DNA from: Streptococcus pneumoniae
GTDB lineage: Bacteria; Bacillota; Bacilli; Lactobacillales; Streptococcaceae
DNA: 64,000 nucleotides
Assembly: GCF_001457635.1 (NCBI RefSeq)
Contig: NZ_LN831051.1
Location: forward strand, 2,046,001-2,110,000
Direction: 5' to 3'
This document shows, piece by piece, positions 11,895 to 21,961 of the stretch (its first letter is position 1; every line of letters begins with the position of its first letter). The position numbers were made by a program, and so were the translations under genes. Below the pieces are notes generated by a model. It searched no databases, was not told the origin of the DNA, and saw nothing but the letters and a program-made list of their open reading frames with translations.

Positions 11895-13253
11895 TGAACT
11901 ACACCCCAAAAGTTAGACAGAAAAAATCTAACTTTTGGGGTGTTTTTATTATGAAATTAAGTTATGATGATAAAGTTCAGATCTATGAACTTAGAAAACA
12001 AGGATATAGCTTAGAGAAGCTTTCAAATAAATTTGGGATAAACAATTCTAATATTAGGTACATGATTAAATTGATTGATCGTTATGGAATAGAGTTCGTC
12101 AAAAAAGGAAAAAATCGTTACTATTCTCCTGATTTAAAACAAGAAATGATTAATAAAGTCTTACATGAAGGCTGGACTAAAGATAGAGTTTCTCTTGAAT
12201 ACGGTCTCCCAAGTCGTACGATACTTCTTAACTGGCTAGCACAATACAGGAAAAACGGGTATACTATTGTTGAGAAAACAAGAGGGAGAGTACCTGAGAG
12301 CGGAGAATGCCATCCTAAAAAAGTTAAGAGAACTCCGATTGAAGGAGGAAAAAGAGAAAGAAGAAAGACAGAAATTGTTCAAGAATTAATGACTGAGTTT
12401 TCGTTAGATCTTCTTCTAAAAGCTATTAAACTAGCTCGTTGGACCTACTACTATCACTTGAAACAGCTAGACAAACCAGATAAGGACCAAGAGCTTAAAG
12501 CTGAAATTCAATCCATTTTTATCGAACACAAGGGAAATTATGCTTATCGCTGTATTCATTTAGAACTAAGAAATCGTGCTTATCTGGTAAATCATAAAAG
12601 AGTTCAAGGCTTGATGAAAGTACTCAATTTACAAGCTAAAACGCGACAGAAACGAAAATATTCTTCTCATAAAGGAGACGTTGGCAAGAAGGCAGAGAAT
12701 CTCATTCAAGGCCAATTTGAAGGCTCTAAAACAATGGAACAGTGCTACACAGATGTGACTGAATTTGCCATTCCAGTAAGTACTTAAAAGCTTTACTTAT
12801 CACCAGTTTTAGATGGCTTTAATAGCGAAATTATCGCCTATAATCTTTCAACTTCACCCAACTTAGAACAAGTACAAACAATGTTGGAACAGGCATTCAC
12901 AGAGAAGCACTACGAGAATACGATTCTCCATAGTGACCAAGGCTGGCAATACCAACACGATTCTTATCATCGGTTCCTAGAGAGTAAGGGAATTCAAGCA
13001 TCCATGTCACGTAAGGGCAACAGCCAAGACAACGGTAGGATGGAATCTTTCTTTGGCATTTTAAAATCCGAAATGTTTTATGGCTATGAGAAAACATTTA
13101 AATCACTTAATCAATTGGAACAAGCCATTATAGACTATATTGATTATTACAACAATAAACGAATTAAGGTAAAACTAAAAGGACTTAGCCCTGTGCAATA
13201 CAGAACTAAATCCTTCGGATAAATTAATTGTCTAACTGTTTGGGGTCAGTACA
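11895..13253 (+). mobile_element. Degenerate IS3-family (IS150-group) insertion sequence
   Basis: The ends are related inverted repeats: TGAACTACACCCC on the left and, as complement, TGTACTGACCCC on the right. Each is followed by AAA(A/C)AGTTAGACA. The left end also forms a hairpin with the sequence just inside it. The element is about 1.36 kb, slightly shorter than complete relatives, because the orfA/orfB junction has lost sequence. It separates the primase-helicase gene from the Fic gene. Confidence 0.85.
11951..13222 (+). pseudogene. IS3-family transposase, fused orfA'-orfB with nonsense codon
   Basis: Starts MKLSYDDKVQIYELRKQGYSLEKL (two HTH domains of orfA). The orfB rve integrase core is readable as CYTDVTEFAIP...HSDQGWQY...MESFFGILKSE, which provides the D,D,E residues. 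Three lesions are visible. A deletion around 12285 removes the end of orfA, so its leucine-rich tail (YLRAENAILKKLREL) is now out of frame. A TAA at 12785-12787 replaces the codon before KLYLSPVLDGF. Several substitutions also affect conserved positions (for example NYAYRCIHLE). Transposition in cis is not expected. Confidence 0.85.
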
Positions 13254-13337
13254 TTTTAACACTTGATACTATGCGTTTTATTGTGGGAATGTTTACTTCA
13301 TTTTTTCCTAAAATTCAATGTTTACTCAGTATTTGGA

Positions 13338-14141
13338 TTATGAAAAATCGAGGTCTAAATCTAGATACATTTTTTCTGAAGACAAATCATTTTGACCACC
13401 GAGCAAGAGATTTTCAAAAAAAGCTGTTAAAAACTCAGGACGTCGCTGTAAAATCTTTGCATTATCTAATACCAAGGCATCACGAAAATACTTGGAATGT
13501 TGCTGAAATGGTATATTATCAATATCAAAACCAAACTCACGAAGATACTGAATCAAAAAGACCGTTACTGTCCGAGTGTTTCCTTCGCGAAATGGATGAA
13601 TCTGCCAGATTCCTGAAATAAAATGCTGGATTTGTTTAACCACATCCGCCTGAGTTAGTGTCGCATATGCAACTTGTTTTTCCTGATTAAAATCATAATC
13701 TAAGGTCATTTGAATCATGGAGTAATCAGAGTACACAACACTTTCACCATTCAAAACAGGTTCATTCTTTGTGATATTGGTCTGACGAAATTGCCCCACC
13801 GGAATAGAGGGTTCAAATATATCTTGAAACAACTCCTTATGAATAGCAAGTAAGGTCGCAGGACTAAAGCTAAAGCCTCTTCGAGACAATAGTTCTACAA
13901 TACGTAGAGAAACCAAGTCTGCCTCTTCCGTACTTGCATCAATAGTATGGTGATAAGCCGTTGCATCCTCATAAACCTGCTCATAAGTCAGTTCTCCCCG
14001 GGACTGTTTCTCAGCCAAAGATTCCATATACGCTGATGGCACTAGATTGTCAACTTTCTGCAGACCAAAACCTATCCGCCATAAATCACGCTTCGCTTCA
14101 TAAGACAAGTTTGGATTGTCAATGTTGTAAGTTGATTGCAT
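13338..14141 (-). CDS. Fic-domain protein (predicted AMP- or nucleotidyl-transferase)
   Basis: 267 residues with a Fic core. The active-site loop HPFREGNTRTVTVF starts at His182. The usual motif is HxFx(D/E)GNGRxxR. Here the second Gly is Thr and the last Arg is not obvious, although the catalytic His and the acidic residue remain. A lysine-rich N-terminal helical segment with GELTYEQVYEDA (~49-60) resembles the antitoxin-like helix found in or next to Fic proteins, so it may be self-inhibited. Its target is unknown. It lies between the IS3 remnant and a predicted nuclease in an accessory island. The ribosome-binding region (AAAGGATATTTCT) is modest. Confidence 0.85.
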   Translation of the reverse strand: MQSTYNIDNPNLSYEAKRDLWRIGFGLQKVDNLVPSAYMESLAEKQSRGELTYEQVYEDATAYHHTIDASTEEADLVSLRIVELLSRRGFSFSPATLLAIHKELFQDIFEPSIPVGQFRQTNITKNEPVLNGESVVYSDYSMIQMTLDYDFNQEKQVAYATLTQADVVKQIQHFISGIWQIHPFREGNTRTVTVFLIQYLREFGFDIDNIPFQQHSKYFRDALVLDNAKILQRRPEFLTAFFENLLLGGQNDLSSEKMYLDLDLDFS

Positions 14142-14415
14142 AGAAATATCCTTTCAATTGTTTTTCTTCATTACCAGTAAATCACGAAATTGGTTGGAAA
14201 CTGGCTTAAACTATAAAAAGTCCTCACAATAGGTTCTATGATATATATATACTTCATGTAAATAATAAAAGAGTTATAATCAGCACTACTGATAAATTCA
14301 ATACCGATTTCGCCATCTTAAAACTTAGTCAAACGAATACCGTTGATTTCCAGTTCATTAAGTCGTTGACCTGTCAAGACTTCTCGTTCCTTCAACTGGA
14401 AAAGTTAAGGGGGAA

Positions 14416-15171
14416 CTAATACAAATCCTCTACGCTTCTATATTCAATGATTTCATTTTTTATAATATTCTTTTTAAACTCAAAATGTTTTAGAGGATTA
14501 TCAACTAATACTAACTTTGGAATATCATCTAGGTTGGTGACCAGAGATAAAATAAAATCTGATTGAAACTCTTTAGCTTTCTCAAATTCGTAGGCAGTTA
14601 AACGGACACGACCCTTAGGTTTTCGAATCCCTTTAACTTCGGCAAGGTAGGAATGTTCTTGAATATCTACTTGGAAATCATATCCATCACCATAAAGACA
14701 TGCATCGGTTAACTGTCCACCTTGAAATTTTTCTTCTTTATCAAAATGAAGGATAAAATAATTCTCTGCCTCCATCCCCGTTTCCTGTAGACGTTTGAAT
14801 TTAGTTCGAATAATTGGTTTTTCAATTATAGTAATGCCTGTTTGCTTTCCTTCACTAGCAAGTAACATTTTAACAATTTCAACATAACTATGAACATCTT
14901 CATTTCCAAACATCATATCAATTAAATCTTTACGAAAACGGTAAACTTCAGCTTTCTGCCACCAACCTTTTCGACTATTGTCAAAATAAGGATCAAATAA
15001 ATCCATTCTATTTTTTACAACTCCAGTTGTTTCAGCAATTCCCAAAGAAACCACATAGCGATAAAACTCCGACTTACTAGAATATTGAAATTCTTTTATA
15101 AAAAGCTTGGCAAACTTGGCAAGACCGTAGCCAATTAAATTTAACAATTCATAATGCGGGTGTTTAGACAT
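14416..15171 (-). CDS. Predicted PD-(D/E)xK nuclease with DUF3883-like C-terminus
   Basis: 251 residues, counted from the ATG at 15171, which has GGAG six bases upstream (TTG/ATG starts further up are less likely). The C-terminal half has a restriction-endonuclease-like pattern: an AEN motif (~E136), GYDFQVDI (D165), LAEVKG (E178, K180) and LTAYEFEKAKEF. This matches the DUF3883 / NO VEIN C-terminal type. The N-terminal half (1-110) is helical and unrecognised. It is flanked by Fic and valS. A DNA-damaging or defence role is inferred from the fold and the neighbours only. Confidence 0.7.
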   Translation of the reverse strand: MSKHPHYELLNLIGYGLAKFAKLFIKEFQYSSKSEFYRYVVSLGIAETTGVVKNRMDLFDPYFDNSRKGWWQKAEVYRFRKDLIDMMFGNEDVHSYVEIVKMLLASEGKQTGITIIEKPIIRTKFKRLQETGMEAENYFILHFDKEEKFQGGQLTDACLYGDGYDFQVDIQEHSYLAEVKGIRKPKGRVRLTAYEFEKAKEFQSDFILSLVTNLDDIPKLVLVDNPLKHFEFKKNIIKNEIIEYRSVEDLY

Positions 15172-15240
15172 CACTTTCTCCATCAATAGATAGTAATTTC
15201 ATTATCCCAAAAAACACGGCATTACACCATGTTTCTGTGT

Positions 15241-17892
15241 TTATTTCACCAACTTCTTCATCTCATCAATACGTGCTACGGTCGCATCATACTTGGCTTG
15301 GTAGTCAGCTTGTTTGTCGCGTTCTTTTTGGACGACTTCTGGTTTGGCGTTGGCTACGAAGCGTTCGTTAGAGAGCTTCTTACCGACCATGTCCAGTTCT
15401 TTTTGCCATTTAGCAAGTTCCTTGTCAAGACGAGCCAGTTCTTCTTCGACATTGAGGAGGTCAGCCAATGGCAGGTAGATTTCTGCTCCTGTAATGACGC
15501 TTGACATAGCCAGTTCAGGTGCAGGGATGGTTGATGCGATTTCCAAGTGTTCTGGATTTGTAAAGCGTTTGATATAGTTGACATTGCTGTTAAAGAAGGC
15601 TTCCAAGTCGCTATCGCTTGTCTTAACAAGGATGGTGATAGGCTTGCTTGGTGCTACGTTTACTTCCGCACGCGCATTACGAACGGCACGGATCAAGTCT
15701 TTGAGACTTTCTACACCAGTATGAGCCGCAAGGTCTTCAAAGGCTAGATTAACAGTTGGGTATGCAGCTGTCACGATAGAACCTTCTGAGATTTGTCCAA
15801 AGATTTCCTCTGTCACGAATGGCATGATTGGGTGAAGGAGACGAAGGATCTTGTCCAGAGTGTAAAGGAGAACAGATCGAGTAATGACCTTATCGTCTTC
15901 ATTGTCGCTGTAAAGGACTTCCTTGGTCAATTCAACATACCAGTTGGCAAATTCTTCCCAAATGAAGTTGTAAAGGATATGACCAGCCACACCAAACTCG
16001 AACTTATCAAAGTTTTCAGTAACTTTTGCAATGGTTTCGTTGAGATTGTGGAGAATCCAGCGGTCCGTCACATTACCAGCCTCACCTGTTGCAACTTTTG
16101 TGACATTGTCATGCGCCACATCCAGCGTCAAACCTTCATTGTTCATGAGGATATAGCGAGAAATGTTCCAAATTTTGTTAATAAAGTTCCATGAAGCATC
16201 CATTTTCTCGTAAGAGAAACGAACGTCTTGACCAGGAGCTGAGCCGTTTGACAAGAACCAACGAAGACTATCTGTACCATATTTATCAATAACATCCATT
16301 GGGTCAATGCCATTTCCAAGAGATTTAGACATCTTACGTCCTTCTTCATCACGAATTAGACCATGGATAAGGACGTTTTGGAATGGTTGACGGCCTGTGA
16401 ATTCCAATGACTGGAAGATCATACGAGACACCCAGAAGAAGATGATGTCGTAACCTGTTACCAAGGTTGAAGTTGGGAAATAACGTTTAAAGTCTTCTGA
16501 GTCGACTTCAGGCCAGCCCATGGTTGAAAATGGCCAGAGGGCAGAACTGAACCAAGTATCCAAGACGTCTTCGTCCTGAGTCCATCCGTCACCTTCTGGA
16601 GCTTCTTCGCCGACATACATTTCACCATCAGCATTGTACCAGGCAGGGATTTGGTGACCCCACCAAAGCTGACGAGAGATAACCCAGTCGTGGACATTTT
16701 CCATCCATTGAAGGAAGGTATCGTTGAAACGAGGTGGGTAGAATTCGACCTTGTCCTCTGTGTCTTGGTTGGCAATGGCGTTCTTAGCCAATTGGTCCAT
16801 CTTGACGAACCATTGAGTAGACAAGCGTGGCTCAACTACGACACCTGTCCGTTCTGAGTGACCGACTGAATGGACACGTTTTTCGATTTTGACAAGGGCA
16901 CCGATTTCTTCCAACTTAGCAACGACTGCCTTACGAGCTTCAAAACGATCCATGCCTGAAAATTCAAAGGCAAGCTCATTCATAGTTCCGTCGTCGTTCA
17001 TGACGTTGACTTGTGGCAAGTTATGACGTTGGCCAACCAAGAAGTCATTTGGATCGTGGGCAGGTGTGATTTTCACGACACCAGTACCAAACTCAGGATC
17101 TGCGTGCTCATCTCCAACGATTGGGATGAGTTTATTAGCGATTGGAAGGATGACGTTTTTACCAATCAAGTCCTTGTAGCGCGGGTCTTCTGGATTAACC
17201 GCAACCGCAACGTCCCCAAACATAGTCTCAGGACGAGTTGTAGCAACTTCAAGGGCGCGTGAACCATCTTCCAGCATGTAGTTCATGTGGTAGAAGGCAC
17301 CTTCGACATCCTTGTGAATCACCTCAATATCAGAAAGGGCTGTGCGAGCTGCTGGGTCCCAGTTGATGATAAACTCACCACGGTAGATCCAGCCTTTCTT
17401 GTAAAGGTCCACAAAGACCTTACGAACAGCTTTTGACAAACCTTCGTCAAGAGTGAAACGCTCACGAGAGTAGTCTACAGAGAGCCCCATCTTGCCCCAT
17501 TGTTCCTTGATAGTAGTGGCATATTCGTCTTTCCATTCCCAGACTTTCGTCAAGAAAGACTCACGACCAAGGTCATAGCGGGAAATGCCCTCACCACGCA
17601 AGCGCTCCTCTACCTTAGCCTGAGTGGCAATCCCTGCGTGGTCCATCCCAGGAAGCCAAAGGGTATCAAAACCTTGCATGCGTTTTTGACGGATGATAAT
17701 ATCTTGCAAAGTTGTATCCCAAGCGTGACCAAGGTGAAGTTTACCTGTAACGTTTGGTGGTGGAATAACGATTGAATAAGGCTTAGCCTTTTGATCGCCT
17801 GAAGGCTTGAAAACATCAGCATCAAGCCATTTTTGGTAACGACCAGCCTCAACCTCGGCTGGATTGTATTTAGATGAAAGTTCTTTAGACAT
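15241..17892 (-). CDS. valS: Valyl-tRNA synthetase
   Basis: 883-residue class Ia synthetase. The HIGH box appears as KLHLGHAWD (~50) and KMSKS as [10 protein letters not shown] (~525). The CP1 editing domain contains [17 protein letters not shown], and a C-terminal coiled-coil arm ([21 protein letters not shown]) is present as in bacterial ValRS. It is the fourth gene of a transcript that begins at the T-box near 19830, and it overlaps the preceding kinase gene by a few bases. Confidence 0.97.
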   Translation of the reverse strand: MSKELSSKYNPAEVEAGRYQKWLDADVFKPSGDQKAKPYSIVIPPPNVTGKLHLGHAWDTTLQDIIIRQKRMQGFDTLWLPGMDHAGIATQAKVEERLRGEGISRYDLGRESFLTKVWEWKDEYATTIKEQWGKMGLSVDYSRERFTLDEGLSKAVRKVFVDLYKKGWIYRGEFIINWDPAARTALSDIEVIHKDVEGAFYHMNYMLEDGSRALEVATTRPETMFGDVAVAVNPEDPRYKDLIGKNVILPIANKLIPIVGDEHADPEFGTGVVKITPAHDPNDFLVGQRHNLPQVNVMNDDGTMNELAFEFSGMDRFEARKAVVAKLEEIGALVKIEKRVHSVGHSERTGVVVEPRLSTQWFVKMDQLAKNAIANQDTEDKVEFYPPRFNDTFLQWMENVHDWVISRQLWWGHQIPAWYNADGEMYVGEEAPEGDGWTQDEDVLDTWFSSALWPFSTMGWPEVDSEDFKRYFPTSTLVTGYDIIFFWVSRMIFQSLEFTGRQPFQNVLIHGLIRDEEGRKMSKSLGNGIDPMDVIDKYGTDSLRWFLSNGSAPGQDVRFSYEKMDASWNFINKIWNISRYILMNNEGLTLDVAHDNVTKVATGEAGNVTDRWILHNLNETIAKVTENFDKFEFGVAGHILYNFIWEEFANWYVELTKEVLYSDNEDDKVITRSVLLYTLDKILRLLHPIMPFVTEEIFGQISEGSIVTAAYPTVNLAFEDLAAHTGVESLKDLIRAVRNARAEVNVAPSKPITILVKTSDSDLEAFFNSNVNYIKRFTNPEHLEIASTIPAPELAMSSVITGAEIYLPLADLLNVEEELARLDKELAKWQKELDMVGKKLSNERFVANAKPEVVQKERDKQADYQAKYDATVARIDEMKKLVK

Positions 17893-18463
17893 GTGTGTGT
17901 CCTTTCTCTATTTTGTTTATTTTATTTTGAATTTGCTTAGCAGCTTCTTCTGCAGACAAATTCGTATTATTTATTTTAAAGTAGTGGTGCAACTCATTCG
18001 GTTGATATTGGGAATTTAATTGAAGTGTTTCAGCGGTCTCTAAAATTTCTCTTTCAGATACCTCAATATGTCGTTTTAAGGGTTTGTGCTTTAATCGATT
18101 CTCCGTTCGATTTCGACGTATGCACTCTTCAAGACTTGTTTCCAACTCAACAAAAAGAATCTCTTGATGATAATCATCCAACAAATTCTGAATTTGCTTT
18201 AAATATATCAGATGATACTGATTTGAAAAATCAATTACATCTGTTAAAATTACTGATCGCTGATTTCTTGCACTTGCTCCAAGGAATGAAAAAGTGATTC
18301 CACGAACAAATTCCCACATTTCCTCTGTATAGTCCTGATAGATTTCTAGTGCAAAATCAATGGCTTGATGGTTATAAAATAGGGTAGCATCCGTCAGTCG
18401 AGATAATTCTTGACCAATGGTCATTTTTCCTGATGCTGGAGCACCAATGATGAAAAGATGCAT
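17885..18463 (-). CDS. AAA/P-loop nucleoside-kinase-like protein
   Basis: 192 residues from the ATG at 18463, which shares one base with the stop of the upstream GNAT gene (TGATG). A P-loop [11 protein letters not shown] lies at the very N-terminus. A later [24 protein letters not shown] segment resembles the lid of small-molecule kinases of the shikimate/adenylate kinase type. The substrate is unknown. It is translationally coupled between the GNAT gene and valS. Confidence 0.75.
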   Translation of the reverse strand: MHLFIIGAPASGKMTIGQELSRLTDATLFYNHQAIDFALEIYQDYTEEMWEFVRGITFSFLGASARNQRSVILTDVIDFSNQYHLIYLKQIQNLLDDYHQEILFVELETSLEECIRRNRTENRLKHKPLKRHIEVSEREILETAETLQLNSQYQPNELHHYFKINNTNLSAEEAAKQIQNKINKIEKGHTHV

Positions 18464-19023
18464 CAAATCACCCCCCACTCACTCTTCAGCAAGGCATATC
18501 TCAAATCATCACAGCAGTTGCCTTGAGCATCTTTACGGTCTCTTATGCGAGCTTCGAGGGTAAAGCCAAGCTTTTCCGCGACTCGTTGACTTTGAAGGTT
18601 ATATCCAAAGCAAGTTAGTTCAATCTTGTGAAGACCCAAATCTTTAAAGGCTAAGTCAATCAAGGCACGCGCAGCTTCTGGCACATAACCTCGCCCCCAA
18701 TAGTCTGAGTGTAAGGTATAGCCGATTTCCATCACATCATCTTCATGGCGATGGTTGAAATAGATAGAGCCAACGATCTTATCCGTTCCTTTGACGACAA
18801 TCCCGTAGCCTGCTGGGAGATTTTCCTTTTGATTACGCTCCGGAAGAATGTGCTCCAGATAATAAATCTCATCTTCCAAGGTCTTGACTGGAGGAAAACC
18901 TGCTGGATAGGCGACCTCTGGCAAACTAGCATAGTCAAAGATATCCTCAGCATCCGCCACAGTACGGACTCGTAAAACGAGACGTTCTGTTTCGATTTTA
19001 TCTGGCAGCTCAGTTCTTGCCAT
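18463..19023 (-). CDS. RimJ/RimL-type GNAT acetyltransferase
   Basis: 186 residues. The opening LPDKIETERLVLRVRTVADAEDIFDYAS is typical of the RimJ/RimL (Acetyltransf_3) group. The CoA-binding segment is YWGRGYVPEAARALIDLAF (~112-130) and the ending is SQRVAEKLGFTLEARIRD. A role in N-terminal or small-molecule acetylation is possible. It overlaps the flavin reductase gene by 14 bases, so the two are coupled. Confidence 0.85.
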   Translation of the reverse strand: MARTELPDKIETERLVLRVRTVADAEDIFDYASLPEVAYPAGFPPVKTLEDEIYYLEHILPERNQKENLPAGYGIVVKGTDKIVGSIYFNHRHEDDVMEIGYTLHSDYWGRGYVPEAARALIDLAFKDLGLHKIELTCFGYNLQSQRVAEKLGFTLEARIRDRKDAQGNCCDDLRYALLKSEWGVI

Positions 19024-19588
19024 CCTTCTTCCTCGCTTTTTTGATGAAACTGCCCTTCATATCTACACGCTTGTCCAGATAGCGATAAACGCGCTGATAT
19101 CCATCTCCCATGAAATAGGTTGGGGCAAACAGTTGATTTTTAAAATGTCCCTTTTCATCCAGGAGTTCTGGGGCAACAAGTCGCTCAAGAATCTTGGCAA
19201 AGATGTGGCAAATACCGTCTTCCTCAACAATCCTATCTACCCGACAATCTAAAACAAGTGGACAGGCGTCTAAAATAGGAGTCTGAGTTCGTTCAGAAAT
19301 TTCATAATGCACTCCCAAACGTTCCAATTTCTCCTGATGACTGATAAAACCAGCCTGCTCCATCGCAAGCATAGAAGTTTCATCAGAAATATTCACAGTA
19401 AATTTTTGATACTGTTTGATCTGCTCTGCGGCATTCTCTCTCGCAACGACTCCAATCACAACCCAATCTCCTAGACTATAAGAGGAACTACAGGTCGTGA
19501 TGTTATAGCCAAAATTCTAATCTTGATATCCTAAAATAAAAACAGGAAAACCATAATATAGTTTACTTGTGTTAAAAGATTGCTTCAT
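19010..19588 (-). pseudogene. Flavin reductase-like gene interrupted by an in-frame amber codon
   Basis: The full frame runs from ATG 19588 (behind AGGGGG) for 193 codons: MKQSFNTSKLYYGFPVFILGYQD, then TAG at 19517-19519, then NFGYNITTCSSSYSLGDWVVIGVVAREN and on to the end in the same frame. The family is the FMN-binding flavin reductase/flavoredoxin-like split barrel (CSSSYSLGDW... near the flavin site, then VLDCRVDRIVEEDGICHIFAKI). The remaining 149-residue reading from an internal codon at 19459 lacks the N-terminal strand of the barrel. It is the first gene of the T-box transcript leading to valS. Confidence 0.85.
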
Positions 19589-19616
19589 AACAACCCCCTT
19601 TGACTAAGACGTAAAA

Positions 19617-19830
19617 GAAAAGCCCTGCCATCTACATGACAGGGACGAATGTGTTTATCCGCGGTACCACCCAATTTCGGGCAGTTGCCCGCAACTCTCG
19701 TCTTTAAAGCAAAAAGACACTTTTATTTCAATTTTTCATCCATTAGCAACCAGTTTTGACACATTTGTGGACTTCTCAGCGCCGCCACTTTCTGTAAAAT
19801 GTGGGATTCAAAACACCTCTAATGGCTCTA
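19617..19830 (-). promoter_or_regulatory. T-box riboswitch (valine specifier) for the valS operon
   Basis: The T-box core TGGTACCGCG is the complement of 19660-19669. The downstream terminator stem CCCTG...CAGGG with CTTTTCTTTT is at 19617-19643. A GTC triplet within GAGAAGTCCAC upstream is a credible valine specifier, consistent with valS at the end of the operon. Three non-synthetase genes come first, so they would share tRNA-Val control. Confidence 0.85.
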
Positions 19831-19871
19831 TTGTAGCAAGATTTTTTCGGAAATGCAAGGCTCAAGAAAAA

Positions 19872-20267
19872 TTACTTGAACTTGATGCCATTTTCTTTCA
19901 ATTTCTTGATGGTAGCTGGGCCGATTCCTTTCAAGTCAAGGAGTTCTTTTTCAGTCCAGTTTTTGAAATGTGAAGCAGACTTGATTCCTTCATCATAGAA
20001 AGTCTTGGCACGATCAAGTGGAAGTCCACCCAAATTTGCTGCAAAATCTTCTACAGAATTAGCTACTTTTTGAGCTTGCTCTTTGGTAGCTTCTACTGCT
20101 TGTTCAACTTTTTTAGAAACAGCCTTACCAGCTGCGCTTGCTGACTGTTCTGCACGCTTCACGACTTTTTTTGTCTCATCTACAACCTTAGTCACAGTAC
20201 TTGAAAAGGCACCTGCGCGACGGAGGCCATTTCGTAATTGTTTTTTACGATTGAGTTTCTTTGACAT
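19872..20267 (-). CDS. Small basic protein: helical Ala/Lys repeat plus C-terminal HhH
   Basis: 131 residues. The very basic N-terminus (MSKKLNRKKQLRNGLRRAG) is followed by a long amphipathic Ala/Lys/Val helix region (residues 25-75, coiled-coil or phasin-like). A helix-hairpin-helix fold, LLDLKGIGPATIKKLKENGIKF (108-130), closes the protein and suggests non-specific DNA binding. No catalytic motif is visible. It is monocistronic with its own RBS. I recognise the HhH only, so the function is not assigned. Confidence 0.7.
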   Translation of the reverse strand: MSKKLNRKKQLRNGLRRAGAFSSTVTKVVDETKKVVKRAEQSASAAGKAVSKKVEQAVEATKEQAQKVANSVEDFAANLGGLPLDRAKTFYDEGIKSASHFKNWTEKELLDLKGIGPATIKKLKENGIKFK

Positions 20268-20362
20268 GATAAAATCCTTTCAATAAAAAATCCCTGCTCT
20301 GACAAGGATTTAACATAAACATTCTATCAAGATTTTAGTGAAAAATCAAGAATCTTTCTCGT

Positions 20363-20617
20363 TTAATAATTTCGCTCACCAAACAAGCCTTCTGGCAAAT
20401 CATGGAATCCCTTGCCTACTTTGAAGTTTTCAAACTTACCAAGCAAGAACTGATAAGCATCCAAGCGACTCTCGTAGCGAATCATGGCATCTTTGGCACG
20501 CTCGTCCTGGTCTTCTTCGTAAACTTTTTGACTTTCCTTGTGCGCCATATCGTTAATCATGATTTGGGTATTGACCCAAGCTTCAAATTCCTTCATAAAT
20601 TCTTGTTCGTAACTCAT
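20363..20617 (-). CDS. DUF1912-type small acidic protein
   Basis: 84 residues, acidic and mostly helical, without membrane or catalytic motifs (MSYEQEFMKEFEAWVNTQIMINDMAHKESQKVYEEDQDERAKDAMIRYESRL). It resembles the streptococcal DUF1912 family. It lies 9 bases after the DUF438 gene and is probably the last gene of the DUF1858-DUF438-DUF1912 unit. Function unknown. Confidence 0.75.
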   Translation of the reverse strand: MSYEQEFMKEFEAWVNTQIMINDMAHKESQKVYEEDQDERAKDAMIRYESRLDAYQFLLGKFENFKVGKGFHDLPEGLFGERNY

Positions 20618-20626
20618 TTTTTCTCC

Positions 20627-21961
20627 TTATTCTAATCCACGAAAATAGTCCGTATCAATCTCACGGTAGGGCTGGATATCCTGAACATACTCCAACACTC
20701 CTTGGAATTCTCCGTCTTCATCGTGTACTGCAGCATAGGTGATGTGGACAAACTTACCTCGCGACTCAGACTTGAACCACATTTCATACTTGTCCTTGGT
20801 CCCCTCACGAAGTCCCTTCATGATAGCCTTGACCTTGTCCAAATACTTAGGCGGATGACAGAGTTCGACATTGCGCCCGACTTGGGACGGCGTCCGTTTG
20901 AAAATCATCTCATCAGCTGGCGTATTGTCATTGTAATACTGGAAAATATCTTCTTTATTGACAAAGGTAATCTCCATAGGGAGATGATTGAGGATGAGAT
21001 TGGCCTGCTCGACTGAAAGATAGCCATTACCAAAAGCCTGTTGACTATGGCGGTCCAGCACAGCTTCCTTTTCCTTAGGGGTAAAGGTAATGGTAAAATG
21101 GCCTTCTGGCGTATCTATGACTTGTTGAACTTGACCTTCTGCCGTATCTAGTTGTACAGGCTCCTCTGCAATCTTTTCCTCAATAAAGATCTGTCGTTCT
21201 GGCACCCATTTCTCTGACGGACGGATGATGGCATAGCCATAGGCATCACTCTCCTCCGCAATCTGAAGCCAGTCATCCTGAGTAAAAGACTCAAGGAGAA
21301 TCATGAGCAGGATGGACTCTTCCTTGAAAATCATACTTTCAAACTCTGTCGCAAAAGCTTCAAAAGCTTCCTTTACACTGCTAATTGACACTTCTGGTAG
21401 TGACTTGGCTGTCGTTAGAGCTGTTTGAAAGAGTTCCCTAATCTGATCATCCACTCCCCACATAACTTTGGGAGGTGAATCGTGTCCATAGCGCTCCATG
21501 ATAGGAAAGAAGAGTTCTTCCTTACGTTGGTAATGGATGTCAAATTGACCCACAAGTCCCATCTGACGCACCAAACCCTTACGCATCTCCGCCAGCATTT
21601 CCTCGTCTTCCATAGACTCATAGGTATCTAACAATCTACGAATGCGAATCAAGGCCGCACGGAGAGCCAGATTTTCTTCTTTGAAGACACGAACTGGGTG
21701 ACCTGGATGCTCAGTATCTGAAACTTCGACACCTTTGATAGCATTTTTAAAAAGATTGGCATGGACATCACAGAGTTCCATAACATCTTCAAAAGTGACG
21801 CCCGAATCCGAGTTCATCAGCTCGTGCTCCATAAGGGAAATCTCAATGGCTGAGACACCCGCAAAGGTCGCATCAAAACGCTCCTGAACCGACTCAGGAG
21901 AGGCGCCATTATGCAATTCTAATAAAATATCCCGTAGGACATGAATCCGTTCATCTGCCAT
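20627..21961 (-). CDS. DUF438 protein with hemerythrin-like and PAS domains
   Basis: 444 residues. It has an N-terminal DUF438 domain (1-85), then a hemerythrin-like HHE region (~87-230). Metal-ligand candidates are H in HPGHPV, the FDIHYQRKEELFFP segment and FKEESILL. A C-terminal PAS-like domain (~300-444) includes EITFVNKEDIFQYYNDNTP and VGRNVELCHPP. The combination suggests an oxygen, nitric-oxide or redox sensing role. It overlaps the DUF1858 gene by one base, a pairing commonly seen in Firmicutes. Confidence 0.85.
   Translation of the reverse strand: MADERIHVLRDILLELHNGASPESVQERFDATFAGVSAIEISLMEHELMNSDSGVTFEDVMELCDVHANLFKNAIKGVEVSDTEHPGHPVRVFKEENLALRAALIRIRRLLDTYESMEDEEMLAEMRKGLVRQMGLVGQFDIHYQRKEELFFPIMERYGHDSPPKVMWGVDDQIRELFQTALTTAKSLPEVSISSVKEAFEAFATEFESMIFKEESILLMILLESFTQDDWLQIAEESDAYGYAIIRPSEKWVPERQIFIEEKIAEEPVQLDTAEGQVQQVIDTPEGHFTITFTPKEKEAVLDRHSQQAFGNGYLSVEQANLILNHLPMEITFVNKEDIFQYYNDNTPADEMIFKRTPSQVGRNVELCHPPKYLDKVKAIMKGLREGTKDKYEMWFKSESRGKFVHITYAAVHDEDGEFQGVLEYVQDIQPYREIDTDYFRGLE

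Noticed and set aside
14318..14405. Short minus-strand frame reading LFQLKEREVLTGQRLNELEINGIRLTKF then stop, upstream of Fic
   Set aside because: May be the tail of a lost gene, but there is no start, no family and only 28 codons. The rest of the 14142-14415 gap shows nothing I can name.
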